Below are positions 28,423 through 37,769 of a stretch of DNA of 64,000 bases, in pieces. The position numbers were made by a program, and so were the translations under genes. This stretch comes from Flavobacterium agrisoli (GTDB lineage Bacteria > Bacteroidota > Bacteroidia > Flavobacteriales > Flavobacteriaceae): the NCBI RefSeq assembly GCF_016522065.1, contig NZ_JAEHFV010000002.1, positions 62,001 to 126,000 of the forward strand. Direction: 5' to 3'. The notes under the pieces are model-generated. The model was not told the origin of the DNA. It was given only the letters and a program-made list of their open reading frames with translations, and did not search any database. Position 1 is the stretch's first letter; each line of letters begins with the position of its first letter.

Positions 28423-28598
28423 TTAATTTGCAAACCCTTAGACCCCTTTTTGTTAAAAACAAATACATAACATATTGATTTATAGTTATTTATACTCAAA
28501 ATATCATATCAATAAAACATTGCAAAAAAAATTATATTCTTCATAAAATATCATAACTATAAAAATGATTATCTAAAAAAAAGACACTTTTTATTAAA

Positions 28599-28643
28599 CA
28601 GGATGCAACAGGATAGAGTATTTTGTTGGGTATACTACTTTTA
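28599..28643 (+). promoter_or_regulatory. PUL regulon promoter of the GH106-GH105-GH43 operon
   Basis: Plus strand: CAGGA-TGCAA-CAGGA (28599-28613), exactly 22 nt, then -7 box TACTTTTA (28636-28643). The 5' UTR would be about 70 nt. Confidence 0.8.
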
Positions 28644-28722
28644 CTTTTTAGAAAAGAGTTCATTTTTACCTATATTTCTATCTTACAAATAATTACAAAA
28701 AAAGACCTAAATCCTAATACTA

Positions 28723-31506
28723 ATGATGCGTACTAAATCTGGTATATTTTTACTTCTCGTTTTAACTTTCTGTTTAGAAACTTCGGCTCAAACCGTTTCC
28801 AACTTTAGATTGCAAGAAATCAAAAACACCAATCAGCCGTGGACGCGTTGGTGGTGGATGGGAAGTGCTGTTGATAAACCCAACTTAAAAAAAACACTAA
28901 ATGATTTTCATAAAGCCGGAATTGGCGGTGTAGAAATCACTCCTATATATGGTGTAAAAGGAGAAGAAAATAATTTTATTGACTTTTTATCCCCTAAATG
29001 GCTCGACATGTTAGACTACACTATACACATAAGTGACAGTTTACACATGCAAGTTGATATGGTTTTAGGAACCGGATGGCCTTATGGAGGCGCTCAGGTA
29101 ACTCTTGAAAATGCTGCTACTAAATTACTCATCGAAAAATTCGAGGTAAAAAAAGGAGAAAAAATAAACCGTGAAATTTTACCCGGCAAAAATGAAAAAA
29201 ATCCTGCCGAATTACTTTACGTTATTGCCTGCGGTGAAAACGGAACTATACTAGATTTGACTAAAGAAATTAAACAAAAAAAGATAGATTGGCAAAAATC
29301 GAAAATAGAAAACAAAAACACCGAAACTGTTGTAAAAAATAATCAGTTAGACTGGAAAGCTACCAAAACCAATTATACTATTTACGCTGTATTTAGTGGT
29401 AAAACAGGTCAAAAAGTCAAACGTGCTGCTCCGGGAGGAAATGGTTTTACGGTAGACCATTATTCCGAAACAGCTTTTAACGAATATGTACAACCGTTTA
29501 ATGAAGTCTTTAAAGGCCGAGAAGGCAAAATACGAGCTATTTTTAATGATAGTTATGAAGTATATGGCACCGATTTTACACCCGATTTTTTTGAAGAATT
29601 CCTAAAAAGAAGGGGTTATGATTTAAAAAAACACCTTCCGGATTTAATTAGTACAACCGATAACGAAAAAGGAAATCGTATAAAAGCAGATTACCGTGAA
29701 ACCATTTCGGATTTACTCTTAAATCGTTTTGATAAAACGTGGACAGCTTGGGCTAATTCCAAAAAAATGAAAACCAAATTACAAGCACATGGTTCTCCCG
29801 GAAATTTAATTGATTTGTACGCTTCTGCTGATATTCCGGAATGCGAAACATTTGGGTCAATGCCGTATGACATTCCAGGTTTTAGAAGAGAAGCTGACGA
29901 TATCCGCCAAGGCGATGCCGACCCCGTGATGCTTAAATTTTCATCCTCTGCGGCGCATATTGCCGGAAAACCTTTAGTGTCATCCGAAACATTTACCTGG
30001 TTGCGCGATCATTTTAAAACCGCGCTTTCGCAATGTAAACCCGAAGTTGAAGATTTATTTTTGAACGGTGTAAACCATACTTTTCTTCACGGATCTACGT
30101 ATTCACCTGATAGAGCCAAATGGCCAGGATGGAAATTTTATGCCTCTGTAAATTTTAATACCAACAACACCATTTGGGAAGATGTTCCAGCATTATTTTC
30201 TTATATAGCCAATTGTCAATCGCTTTTACAACAAGGAAATCCAGATAATGAAATTTTAATGTACTGGCCCATTTATGATGCTTGGAATAAATATAATGAG
30301 GGTTCCTTATTTCTTCAATTCAAAATTCACTCATTAAACGAATGGTTATATCATACTTCCTTTTATGATACAACCAAAGAGTTGATGGGCAAAGGTTATA
30401 GTGTTGATTTTATTTCAGATCAATTTATTGCCGAAGCTAAAGTTGAAAACGGATTTTTGGTTGTGCCTGGAGGAACATTTAAAGCAATGGTAATTCCAGA
30501 ATCTAAAAATATGCCTTTACAAACGCTTCAAAAATTAATTGAACTCAAAAAAGCAGGAGCCAACATCATTTTTAAAGGTTTACCAGAAACCGTTCCGGGT
30601 TATTTTGAATTGGAAAAACAAAACAAGGAATTACAGCAATTAATCACTTCTAATTCAACTATTTTAAACCCAAAATCGGATGTAGCCGCACAACTTGCTA
30701 ATAGTTCTATTTTACCCGAAACACTGGTTAATACAGGTTTAAAATTCATCAGAAGAACATTAGATGGTGAAAAACTATATTACATTGTAAACCATACTTC
30801 AAAAACTATTGACCAAATGATTCCAATTCAAATTGGTCAAAAAGAAGTAGTTTTATTTGATCCATTGACTAAAATATCCGGAAATGCTCAGGTTGAAAAA
30901 TCAGCAAATCAAACTTTAGTTAAAGTAAAACTAGAGCCTGGACAATCGTTATTTTTAATTACCGAAAAGTCAGCAACACAATCAAAATGGAACTATTGGA
31001 ATCCAATTTCGGAACCGATAACTTTAAACGGAAAATGGCAAATTGATTTTGATAAAGGTGGACCTGAATTACCTCCTTCAGCTACTACAGAAAATTTAGA
31101 ATCATGGACCAAACTTTCACCTCAGGCGGAAGCTTTTTCAGGATCGGCTACTTATACCTTGACTTTTAATGCTCCAAAAAACAAAGCCGAAAATTGGTCA
31201 TTAAACTTAGGAAATGTCCGAGAGAGCGCCAAAGTTTGGCTAAATGGCACGTATATTGGTACAGCTTGGTCGGTTCCTTACAAACTCAATATTGGCAAAT
31301 TAAAATCAGGTAAAAACGAACTTAAAATTCAGGTGACAAACCTAGCTGCCAACCGAGTTCGTGACATGGAACTAAAAGGTCAGGAATGGAAAATTTTCTA
31401 TGAAATTAATATGGTCGATAAAGATTATAAAAAATTTGATGCTACTAAATGGAATCCTACACCTTCTGGCTTATTGGGTCCTGTTACCATAACACCTTTA
31501 CAATAA
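28723..31506 (+). CDS. GH106 alpha-L-rhamnosidase
   Basis: 927 aa with a signal peptide (ends near TSAQ). The GH106 signature is clear at the start (PWTRWWWMGSAVDKPNLKKTL, GGVEITPIYGVKG, MVLGTGWPYGGAQV). Glu-containing motifs in the barrel include SYEVYGTDFTPDFFEEF and SSETFTW. A C-terminal jelly-roll sugar-binding domain (about 760-920; WLNGTYIGTAWSVPYKL) completes the fold. It removes terminal alpha-L-rhamnose, probably from RG-I oligosaccharides in the periplasm; the sugar then feeds RhaM. First gene of a three-gene operon. Confidence 0.93.
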   Translation: MMRTKSGIFLLLVLTFCLETSAQTVSNFRLQEIKNTNQPWTRWWWMGSAVDKPNLKKTLNDFHKAGIGGVEITPIYGVKGEENNFIDFLSPKWLDMLDYTIHISDSLHMQVDMVLGTGWPYGGAQVTLENAATKLLIEKFEVKKGEKINREILPGKNEKNPAELLYVIACGENGTILDLTKEIKQKKIDWQKSKIENKNTETVVKNNQLDWKATKTNYTIYAVFSGKTGQKVKRAAPGGNGFTVDHYSETAFNEYVQPFNEVFKGREGKIRAIFNDSYEVYGTDFTPDFFEEFLKRRGYDLKKHLPDLISTTDNEKGNRIKADYRETISDLLLNRFDKTWTAWANSKKMKTKLQAHGSPGNLIDLYASADIPECETFGSMPYDIPGFRREADDIRQGDADPVMLKFSSSAAHIAGKPLVSSETFTWLRDHFKTALSQCKPEVEDLFLNGVNHTFLHGSTYSPDRAKWPGWKFYASVNFNTNNTIWEDVPALFSYIANCQSLLQQGNPDNEILMYWPIYDAWNKYNEGSLFLQFKIHSLNEWLYHTSFYDTTKELMGKGYSVDFISDQFIAEAKVENGFLVVPGGTFKAMVIPESKNMPLQTLQKLIELKKAGANIIFKGLPETVPGYFELEKQNKELQQLITSNSTILNPKSDVAAQLANSSILPETLVNTGLKFIRRTLDGEKLYYIVNHTSKTIDQMIPIQIGQKEVVLFDPLTKISGNAQVEKSANQTLVKVKLEPGQSLFLITEKSATQSKWNYWNPISEPITLNGKWQIDFDKGGPELPPSATTENLESWTKLSPQAEAFSGSATYTLTFNAPKNKAENWSLNLGNVRESAKVWLNGTYIGTAWSVPYKLNIGKLKSGKNELKIQVTNLAANRVRDMELKGQEWKIFYEINMVDKDYKKFDATKWNPTPSGLLGPVTITPLQ

Positions 31507-31533
31507 AAATTACTAAATCATAATACTTACGAA

Positions 31534-32658
31534 ATGAGAAAACTAGTGCTGCTTCTTTCCGTTTTTTATATCAATCAAGGAATTGCTCAGGTACAACAAA
31601 CATTTGACAAAAAAACAATTTTGGCTCAAATGGAATTAGCCAATAAATATTTCATGGATAAATGGCCGGATACCGGAAAAACTATCATCACCAATAAAGA
31701 ACGTCCGAGTAATATTTGGACACGTGGTGTGTACTACGAAGGATTAATGGCTTTGCACGAAATTTATCCAAAAGACGTTTACTACAAATATGCTTATGAT
31801 TGGGCTGAATCACACAAATGGGGATTTAACGGCGGGAATACAACCCGAAATGCCGACAACTATTGTGCGGCTCAAACCTATATTGACCTATATAATTTAG
31901 AGCCTGATTCAAAAAAGCTAAAAAACACCAAAGCAAATATTGCGATGCTCTTAAACACGCCTCAAAACGACGATTGGTCTTGGGTTGACGCAATTCAAAT
32001 GGGAATGCCGGTTTTTGCTAAAATGGGCGTTTTAGACAACGATAATCGTTATTATGAGAAAATGTACGATATGTATATGTACTCAAGAGACAAACACGGA
32101 GATCATGGTTTATTCAATCCAAAAGATGGACTTTGGTGGCGTGATGCCGATTTTGATCCGCCTTACAAAGAACCAAACGGAGAAGATTGTTATTGGAGTC
32201 GTGGAAATGGTTGGGTAATTGCTGCTTTGGCAAAAGTTTTAACTATTATTCCAGAAAATGCACCCCATAGAGACCAATACGTAAAAGATTTAAAAGCGAT
32301 GGCAAAAGCTTTGGTTCCTATTCAAAGGGCGGATGGTTTTTGGAATGTAAGCTTACACGATCCAAATAATTTTGGCGAAAAAGAAGCTTCGGGAACGGCA
32401 TTATTTGTATACGGAATGGCTTATGGCATCAACACTGGAATTTTAGACAAGAAAACGTATTTACCTGTAATTGAAAAAGCTTGGAAAGCACTAACAACCG
32501 AAAGTTTACAAAAAAATGGTTTCTTAGGGTATTTGCAATCTACAGGAAAAGAGCCAAAAGATGGGCAACCATTATCAGTAGATAAAATGCCCGATTTTGA
32601 AGATTACGGATTGGGTTGTTTCTTATTAGCAGGTTCTGAACTTTATAAAATGAAATAA
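31534..32658 (+). CDS. GH105 unsaturated rhamnogalacturonyl hydrolase
   Basis: 374 aa with a signal peptide (ends near GIAQV). (alpha/alpha)6 barrel with the YteR/YesR signatures: NIWTRGVYYEGLMAL, D108 in NADNYCAAQ, D152 in WSWVDAIQMGMP, and CYWSRGNGWVIAALAK. GH105 hydrates and removes the delta-4,5-unsaturated galacturonate left by PL11 or PL1. It lies between GH106 and GH43, 27 nt and 2 nt apart, so the three genes are cotranscribed. Confidence 0.95.
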   Translation: MRKLVLLLSVFYINQGIAQVQQTFDKKTILAQMELANKYFMDKWPDTGKTIITNKERPSNIWTRGVYYEGLMALHEIYPKDVYYKYAYDWAESHKWGFNGGNTTRNADNYCAAQTYIDLYNLEPDSKKLKNTKANIAMLLNTPQNDDWSWVDAIQMGMPVFAKMGVLDNDNRYYEKMYDMYMYSRDKHGDHGLFNPKDGLWWRDADFDPPYKEPNGEDCYWSRGNGWVIAALAKVLTIIPENAPHRDQYVKDLKAMAKALVPIQRADGFWNVSLHDPNNFGEKEASGTALFVYGMAYGINTGILDKKTYLPVIEKAWKALTTESLQKNGFLGYLQSTGKEPKDGQPLSVDKMPDFEDYGLGCFLLAGSELYKMK

Positions 32659-32660
32659 GA

Positions 32661-33608
32661 ATGAAATTCATTTCAAAAAAAACACTGCTAACACTAGCTT
32701 TTTGTTTAACAGTTGCCAGCTTTTTTGCTCAAAAAAAACCAGCAGATAGTTTGTATGTTTTTACCTTTTTCAAAGGAAATGGCGAAGACGGTTTGCATTT
32801 GGCCTATAGCGAAGATGGTTTTAAATGGAAGGCATTAAAAGACAACAAATCCTTCCTAACACCCGAAGTTGGAAAAGACAAACTCATGCGTGATCCTTGC
32901 GTAATTCAAGGTGGCGACGGACTTTTTCACATGGTTTGGACAGTCAGTTGGACAGATAAAGGCATTGGTTATGCGTCTTCAAAAGATTTAATTCACTGGT
33001 CGAAACAAGAATTTATTCCGGTAATGGCACATGAGGAAAAAACCAGAAATACTTGGGCTCCCGAAATTACGTATGATGCAAAATCAAAAACATACATGAT
33101 ATATTGGGCCTCAACTATTGAAGGAGCATTTCCAGAAACACAATCAACCGAAGACAAAGGCTATAACCATCGAATTTATTACACTACAACAAACGATTTT
33201 AAAAAATACTCGCCAACTAAATTACTTTACGAACCGGGTTTTAATGTAATCGATTCTAGTATTTTGAAAGATGACAAAGGATATATTATGTTTTTAAAAG
33301 ACGAAACAAAAGTACCCGTCCAAAAAAATCTGAAAGTCGCTTATAGTAAAAAACTAACCGGTCCTTATTCTAAAGCAAGTGAACCTATCACCGGAAATTA
33401 TTGGGCTGAAGGGCCAACTGCCGTTAAAATAAAGGGCGATTGGGTTGTTTATTTTGACAAATACCGAGACCACCAATATGGTGCTGTAAAACAAAATGGG
33501 AACAAATGGGAAGATATTTCGAATCAGATTTCTTTTCCTCCCGGAACCAGACACGGTACAATTATAAAAGTAGCGGCATCAGTAGTTACCCATTTACTTG
33601 AACAATAA
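32661..33608 (+). CDS. GH43-like glycosidase
   Basis: 315 aa with a signal peptide (ends near SFFAQ). Five-bladed propeller motifs with the expected acids: MRDPCVIQGGDGLFHMVWT (Asp), TWAPEITYDAKSKTYMIYW and YWAEGPTAVKIKGDWVVYF (Glu in AEGP). Members of this group remove arabinose or galactose from side chains; the precise sugar is not readable. It starts 2 nt after GH105 and is the last gene of the PUL on this side; a terminator shared with dtd follows. Confidence 0.85.
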   Translation: MKFISKKTLLTLAFCLTVASFFAQKKPADSLYVFTFFKGNGEDGLHLAYSEDGFKWKALKDNKSFLTPEVGKDKLMRDPCVIQGGDGLFHMVWTVSWTDKGIGYASSKDLIHWSKQEFIPVMAHEEKTRNTWAPEITYDAKSKTYMIYWASTIEGAFPETQSTEDKGYNHRIYYTTTNDFKKYSPTKLLYEPGFNVIDSSILKDDKGYIMFLKDETKVPVQKNLKVAYSKKLTGPYSKASEPITGNYWAEGPTAVKIKGDWVVYFDKYRDHQYGAVKQNGNKWEDISNQISFPPGTRHGTIIKVAASVVTHLLEQ

Positions 33609-33612
33609 AACA

Positions 33613-33644
33613 AAAAAACACCAATTTGAGGATTGGTGTTTTTT
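33613..33644. terminator. Bidirectional terminator at the PUL right border
   Basis: Perfect 13-bp stem (AAAAAACACCAAT with ATTGGTGTTTTTT) and a 6-nt loop between the convergent GH43 and dtd genes; A and T tracts serve both strands. Confidence 0.9.
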
Positions 33645-33651
33645 ATCTATT

Positions 33652-34104
33652 TTACTCCCTGTTTTGACTGTCAATTATAATAGTTACGGGACCATCATTT
33701 AAAAGTTGGACTTGCATATCGGCTCCAAAAATGCCGGTTTGAATTTTTTTACCCAATTCTTTTTCTAGTGCTCCAACAAATTTCTCATACATCGGAATGG
33801 CAAAATCGGGTTTTGAAGCTTTTATATAGGAGGGTCGATTTCCTTTTTTGGTTTGAGCGTGTAACGTAAATTGACTTATCGCTAAAATAGCACCGTCAAC
33901 TTCTTTCACATCACAATTCATCACACCGTTTTCATCGCCAAAAATGCGCATTTTGACAATTTTAGCAGCCAACCAATCAATATCTTCTTGTGTATCGGCA
34001 TCTTCAATTCCGACTAAAACCAAAAGGCCTTTCTGAATTTCGCCTACTATTTTTTGCTCCACTGTTACTGACGCTGAGGAAACTCTTTGAATTACGGTTT
34101 TCAT
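33652..34104 (-). CDS. dtd: D-aminoacyl-tRNA deacylase
   Basis: 150 aa, normal length. Begins MKTVIQRVSSASVTV; the catalytic Thr region SQFTLHA and the C-terminal NDGPVTI motif are present. Cytosolic; it removes D-amino acids mischarged onto tRNA. It is followed by the shared PUL-border terminator and preceded by the S23 gene and rsgA on the same strand. Confidence 0.97.
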   Translation of the reverse strand: MKTVIQRVSSASVTVEQKIVGEIQKGLLVLVGIEDADTQEDIDWLAAKIVKMRIFGDENGVMNCDVKEVDGAILAISQFTLHAQTKKGNRPSYIKASKPDFAIPMYEKFVGALEKELGKKIQTGIFGADMQVQLLNDGPVTIIIDSQNRE

Positions 34105-34114
34105 GATAATGGTG

Positions 34115-34140
34115 AATTGTGAATTATAAATTGTAAATTC
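34115..34140. repeat. Left inverted repeat of the S23 gene unit
   Basis: 26-nt AT-rich segment that matches the reverse complement of 34508-34533 at 21 of 26 positions. It overlaps the end of the four-helix-bundle gene and lies 10 nt before the dtd start. Confidence 0.5.
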
Positions 34141-34501
34141 ATTTAGTATTCAACTTTTTCTTGGAAGTAATAATCATTGAAGCCAAAATTTTATTAATTT
34201 CTACAACATCCGACTTTATGGATTGATATTGAAAATCGTTAAAATAACCCGATTGATAAAGCAAATCCAACCAATAATCTGTTTCATTTGCTTCCTTTTG
34301 TGCAATGGCTAGTTTATGAATGAAATCTTTTTTGCTTTCTGCTTGTTCAGCTTCTCTCACCAATGCCCCGATAGCAGTTCCACTTCGAAGCAATTGTTTA
34401 CTTAACACAAACTCTTTCTTTTCATCCTTTAAAAATTGAAAAAGTTTAATAATTCTCAAAGCGAAACTAAACGATTTAACTTTAATGATGTTATCAGTCA
34501 T
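34139..34501 (-). CDS. Four-helix-bundle protein (S23/IVP family)
   Basis: 120 aa from the ATG at 34501 (MTDNIIKVKSF); a longer frame needs TTG. Typical family pattern: KSFSFALRIIKLFQFL, SKQLLRSGTAIGALVREAEQAESKKDFIHKLAIAQKEANETDYWLDLL. The family is encoded in 23S rRNA intervening sequences and related to the Avd accessory protein of diversity-generating retroelements; its role outside rRNA is unknown. Here it is inserted between dtd and rsgA and framed by imperfect inverted repeats, suggesting a small mobile unit. Confidence 0.88.
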   Translation of the reverse strand: MTDNIIKVKSFSFALRIIKLFQFLKDEKKEFVLSKQLLRSGTAIGALVREAEQAESKKDFIHKLAIAQKEANETDYWLDLLYQSGYFNDFQYQSIKSDVVEINKILASMIITSKKKLNTK

Positions 34502-34507
34502 AATTAA

Positions 34508-34533
34508 CAATTTAACATTTACAATCCACAATT
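34508..34533. repeat. Right inverted repeat of the S23 gene unit
   Basis: Partner of 34115-34140 (21 of 26 matching in inverted orientation). It starts 6 nt before the S23 ATG (minus strand) and overlaps the last two bases of the rsgA stop codon. AT richness lowers the weight of the match. Confidence 0.5.
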
Positions 34534-35509
34534 ATTTTCGCGTTTCATCACTCTTTTTGCGGTCCTCGTTGTAAATGTCGGTGCGGTAGTTTTCATCATC
34601 TCCTTCTAAAATACTCAAGTACGAATTGTATCGAGACCATGCAATTTCGTCTTTATCCAAAGCTGCTTTTATAGCGCAATGTGGTTCTTCTTTGTGCAAA
34701 CAATTATTAAATTTACATTGGTCTTTTAACTTAAAAAATTCTGGAAAATAATCACTTATTTCTTGTTTTTCCATATCTACAATTCCGAAACCTTTAATTC
34801 CGGGAGTATCAATAATTTGCGCACCAAAACGGGTATCGTACATTTCTGCAAAAGTTGTCGTATGCTGTCCTTGTTTACTTTGTTCGGAAATTACCGTAGT
34901 TTTTAAATGCAAAGTGGGTTCTAAGGCATTAACCAAAGTCGATTTTCCTACTCCCGAATGACCCGAAAACATATTGACTTTTCCCATCATTTTTGCTTTT
35001 AAGGCTTCCACGCCATTCCCTTCTGTCGAAGAAACGCGCAAGCATTCATATCCAATTTCTTGGTAAATGTATTGCAAATACAACTGCTCATCAAGCGTGG
35101 CATCGGTTAACGTATCCATTTTATTAAAAACCAAAATAGCTTCTATTCCGTATGCTTCGGCAGTGACCAAAAAACGATCGATAAAACTAGTAGTAGTGGG
35201 AGGATTATCAATTGTAATTAGTAAAAAAACCTGATCGATATTGGATGCGATGATATGGATTTGTTTGGAAAGATTAACCGATTTGCGAACTATATAATTT
35301 TTGCGTTCGTGAATGTTGTGGATGGTTCCCGTTACGGCATCCGAAGTAGATTCGAGTTCATAATCAACACGGTCGCCAACGGCAATAGGATTGGTACTTT
35401 TAATTCCCTTCATCCTAAATTTACCTTTAATGCGACACTCAATAAAATCGCCAGTTTCAGATTTTACGGTGTACCAACTTCCTGTTGATTTATAAACGGT
35501 TCCTGTCAT
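34532..35509 (-). CDS. rsgA: Ribosome small subunit-dependent GTPase A
   Basis: 325 aa. N-terminal OB fold (about 1-75), then the circularly permuted GTPase: G4 NKMD comes before G1 GHSGVGKST and G3 DTPGIKGFG. C-terminal zinc site CKFNNCLHKEEPHC. It acts in the late maturation of the 30S subunit. An S23 unit lies directly after its stop codon. Confidence 0.97.
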   Translation of the reverse strand: MTGTVYKSTGSWYTVKSETGDFIECRIKGKFRMKGIKSTNPIAVGDRVDYELESTSDAVTGTIHNIHERKNYIVRKSVNLSKQIHIIASNIDQVFLLITIDNPPTTTSFIDRFLVTAEAYGIEAILVFNKMDTLTDATLDEQLYLQYIYQEIGYECLRVSSTEGNGVEALKAKMMGKVNMFSGHSGVGKSTLVNALEPTLHLKTTVISEQSKQGQHTTTFAEMYDTRFGAQIIDTPGIKGFGIVDMEKQEISDYFPEFFKLKDQCKFNNCLHKEEPHCAIKAALDKDEIAWSRYNSYLSILEGDDENYRTDIYNEDRKKSDETRK

Positions 35510-35644
35510 TCTTTATTTTTAGATTGTTGATTTTAGATTTCAAAGTCAAAACCTAAATCTTTACAAAGATAAATGAATAATTTCAACCATATAAGGTATC
35601 TAAGCGAATAAAACAGTAGTCTTTTTGCCCGTGCTAACAATAAA

Positions 35645-35682
35645 AAAATCCCTACTACTTTATTTAAAGTGGCAGGGATTTT
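35645..35682 (-). terminator. Terminator of the Phe/Tyr biosynthesis operon
   Basis: 9-bp arms AAAATCCCT and AGGGATTTT with further pairing inside; T-rich on the minus strand after the stem. About 80 nt after the DAHP synthase-chorismate mutase stop. The rest of 35510-35762 shows no gene. Confidence 0.8.
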
Positions 35683-35762
35683 AAAAAATTTTAAAACGTG
35701 ACATTTGAAATTGGGAATAAAACTTCCCCTAAACCTCCTATCACTATTTCATTCAGAAAAAA

Positions 35763-36845
35763 TTAAGCATTGAAGATTTTTTCTTGGTGACCGATACTTT
35801 CTTGGTGAATTGCTTTGAACATTTTCAAAACAAATTCTTCCGAAAGTCCTTTTTTCTCACCTTCCAAAATCATTTTTCCTAAAATTTCGTTCCAACGGTT
35901 GTTTTGCAAAATAGCTACGTTAGCGTCTTTTTTCACTTGACCTATCTCGTCGGCTACTTGCATACGTTTGCCTAACAATTCTAATAAATTAGCATCCAAA
36001 ACATCAATATTCGCTCTCAATTTTGACATTTTTGAACTGTATTCGTCGGTATTGTCATCCGTTTTTCTAATCGTTAAATCTTTGATGATTTGTTTTAACG
36101 AATCGGGTGTTACTTGTTGCGCTGCATCCGACCAAGCATTATCTGGATCGATGTGCGTTTCGATAATCATACCGTCGTAGTTTAAGTCTAAAGCTTCTTG
36201 CGTTACTTCAAAAATCATATCACGGTTTCCTGTAATATGCGAAGGATCGATAATTAAAGGCAAATCGGGGAATTTATTTTGTAATTCAATAGCAATTTGC
36301 CACTCCGGAATATTACGGTATTTCGTTTTTTGGTAAGTAGAAAAACCTCTGTGAATTACACCTAATTTCTCGATTCCAGCCATGTGTAAACGCTCAACAC
36401 CACCTAACCATAAAGCTAAATCTGGGTTTACTGGGTTTTTAACCAAAACGATTTTATCTGTTCCTTTTAAGGTATCGGCAATTTCTTGAACCGCAAACGG
36501 ATTTGCAGTAGTTCTTGCTCCAACCCATAACACATCAATATCATGCTCTAAAGCCAATTTACAGTGAGCTGCAGTAGCAACCTCCGTTCCCATTAACATT
36601 CCGGTTTCGGCTTTGGCTTTTTGTAACCATTTCAAACCAATTTCACCAACACCCTCAAATCCTCCTGGACGCGTTCTTGGCTTCCAGATTCCCGCTCTAA
36701 ACACACTAACTTTTGAATCTTTCAATTCGTGAGCAATTTTCAATACTTGTTCTTCCGTTTCCGCACTACATGGCCCAGCAATTACTAAAGGGTGATCTAA
36801 TTTGAACGCCTCCAACCATGCTCTCATTTCTTTTTTGTTTTCCAT
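35763..36845 (-). CDS. Bifunctional DAHP synthase / chorismate mutase (type II)
   Basis: 360 aa. The N-terminal part (about 1-260) is a DAHP synthase of the AroA-beta (KDO8P-synthase-like) type: VIAGPCSAETEEQ, RAGIWKPRTRPGGFEGVG, DPSHITGNRD. The C-terminal part (about 265-355) is an AroQ-type chorismate mutase (SKMSKLRANIDVLDANLLELLGKRMQVADEIG). It makes both the first shikimate-pathway intermediate and prephenate; the fusion is common in Bacteroidota. Last gene of the operon, 8 nt after tyrA, under the upstream Phe attenuator. Confidence 0.95.
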   Translation of the reverse strand: MENKKEMRAWLEAFKLDHPLVIAGPCSAETEEQVLKIAHELKDSKVSVFRAGIWKPRTRPGGFEGVGEIGLKWLQKAKAETGMLMGTEVATAAHCKLALEHDIDVLWVGARTTANPFAVQEIADTLKGTDKIVLVKNPVNPDLALWLGGVERLHMAGIEKLGVIHRGFSTYQKTKYRNIPEWQIAIELQNKFPDLPLIIDPSHITGNRDMIFEVTQEALDLNYDGMIIETHIDPDNAWSDAAQQVTPDSLKQIIKDLTIRKTDDNTDEYSSKMSKLRANIDVLDANLLELLGKRMQVADEIGQVKKDANVAILQNNRWNEILGKMILEGEKKGLSEEFVLKMFKAIHQESIGHQEKIFNA

Positions 36846-36853
36846 TTCTTAAG

Positions 36854-37714
36854 TTATTTTTTGATAGTTGTTATTCCGTTTAATATTTCTTTTATTTTAT
36901 TGGTACTTTCCATTTCATTAAAAATGGCTTGATAATCATCTGCTTCTAACCAATCTTTAAATTGAGTTAGATTGGCAATATATTCTTCTAAAGTTTCTAC
37001 AACATGTTTTTTATTTTGTTTGAAAATGGGTGTCCACATAGCTGGCGAACTTTTGGCTAATCGAACGGTACTTTCAAAACCCGAGCCGGCCATATCAAAA
37101 ATATCTTGCTCGTCTTTTTCTTTATTCATAACCGTTTTTCCGAGCATAAACGAACTAATATGCGATAAATGGGATACATACGCAATATGCTTGTCGTGCG
37201 ATTTCGGATCCATATAACGAATGCGCATTCCGATGTTTTTGAACAATTCTAATGCTTTTTCCTGCAACTTAAAAGCTGTTTTTTCGACTTCGCAAATGAT
37301 GTTCGTTTTTCCTTGGTACAAACCTTTTATTGCTGCCGATGGCCCCGAAAATTCGGTTCCTGCAATGGGATGTGTGGCAATAAAATTTCTTCTTTTCGGA
37401 TGATGAGCCACTACTTCGCAAATAGGCGTTTTGGTAGAACCTACTTCAAAAACAATGGTTTTATCTCCGATATGATGGAGCACTTCAGGCAACACCGTCA
37501 TGGCAACATCTACCGGAACCGAAACAATTACAAAATCGGCTGTTGCCAAATCTTCGTAATTGGATTCTTTATCAATCACACCTAACGCAATGGCTTCTTG
37601 TACGTGTTTTGGATTGGCATCGATACCGTAAATAGTAGCTTCGGGATGCAGTGCTTTGATATCCAGCACTAGCGAACCTCCAATCAATCCTATTCCTATA
37701 ACGTGTACGTTCAT
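36854..37714 (-). CDS. tyrA: Prephenate dehydrogenase
   Basis: 286 aa. Nucleotide-binding GIGLIGGSLVLDIK at the N-terminus; ATHPIAGTEFSGPSAA and SHLSHISSFMLG (catalytic His region) follow. It oxidises prephenate to 4-hydroxyphenylpyruvate in tyrosine synthesis. It sits between the aminotransferase and the DAHP synthase-chorismate mutase genes. Confidence 0.93.
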   Translation of the reverse strand: MNVHVIGIGLIGGSLVLDIKALHPEATIYGIDANPKHVQEAIALGVIDKESNYEDLATADFVIVSVPVDVAMTVLPEVLHHIGDKTIVFEVGSTKTPICEVVAHHPKRRNFIATHPIAGTEFSGPSAAIKGLYQGKTNIICEVEKTAFKLQEKALELFKNIGMRIRYMDPKSHDKHIAYVSHLSHISSFMLGKTVMNKEKDEQDIFDMAGSGFESTVRLAKSSPAMWTPIFKQNKKHVVETLEEYIANLTQFKDWLEADDYQAIFNEMESTNKIKEILNGITTIKK

Positions 37715-37769
37715 TTTCTTCTTTTATTAACCTTTTAAATTGTTAAAAGGGCTTTACTTAATTTTCTTT

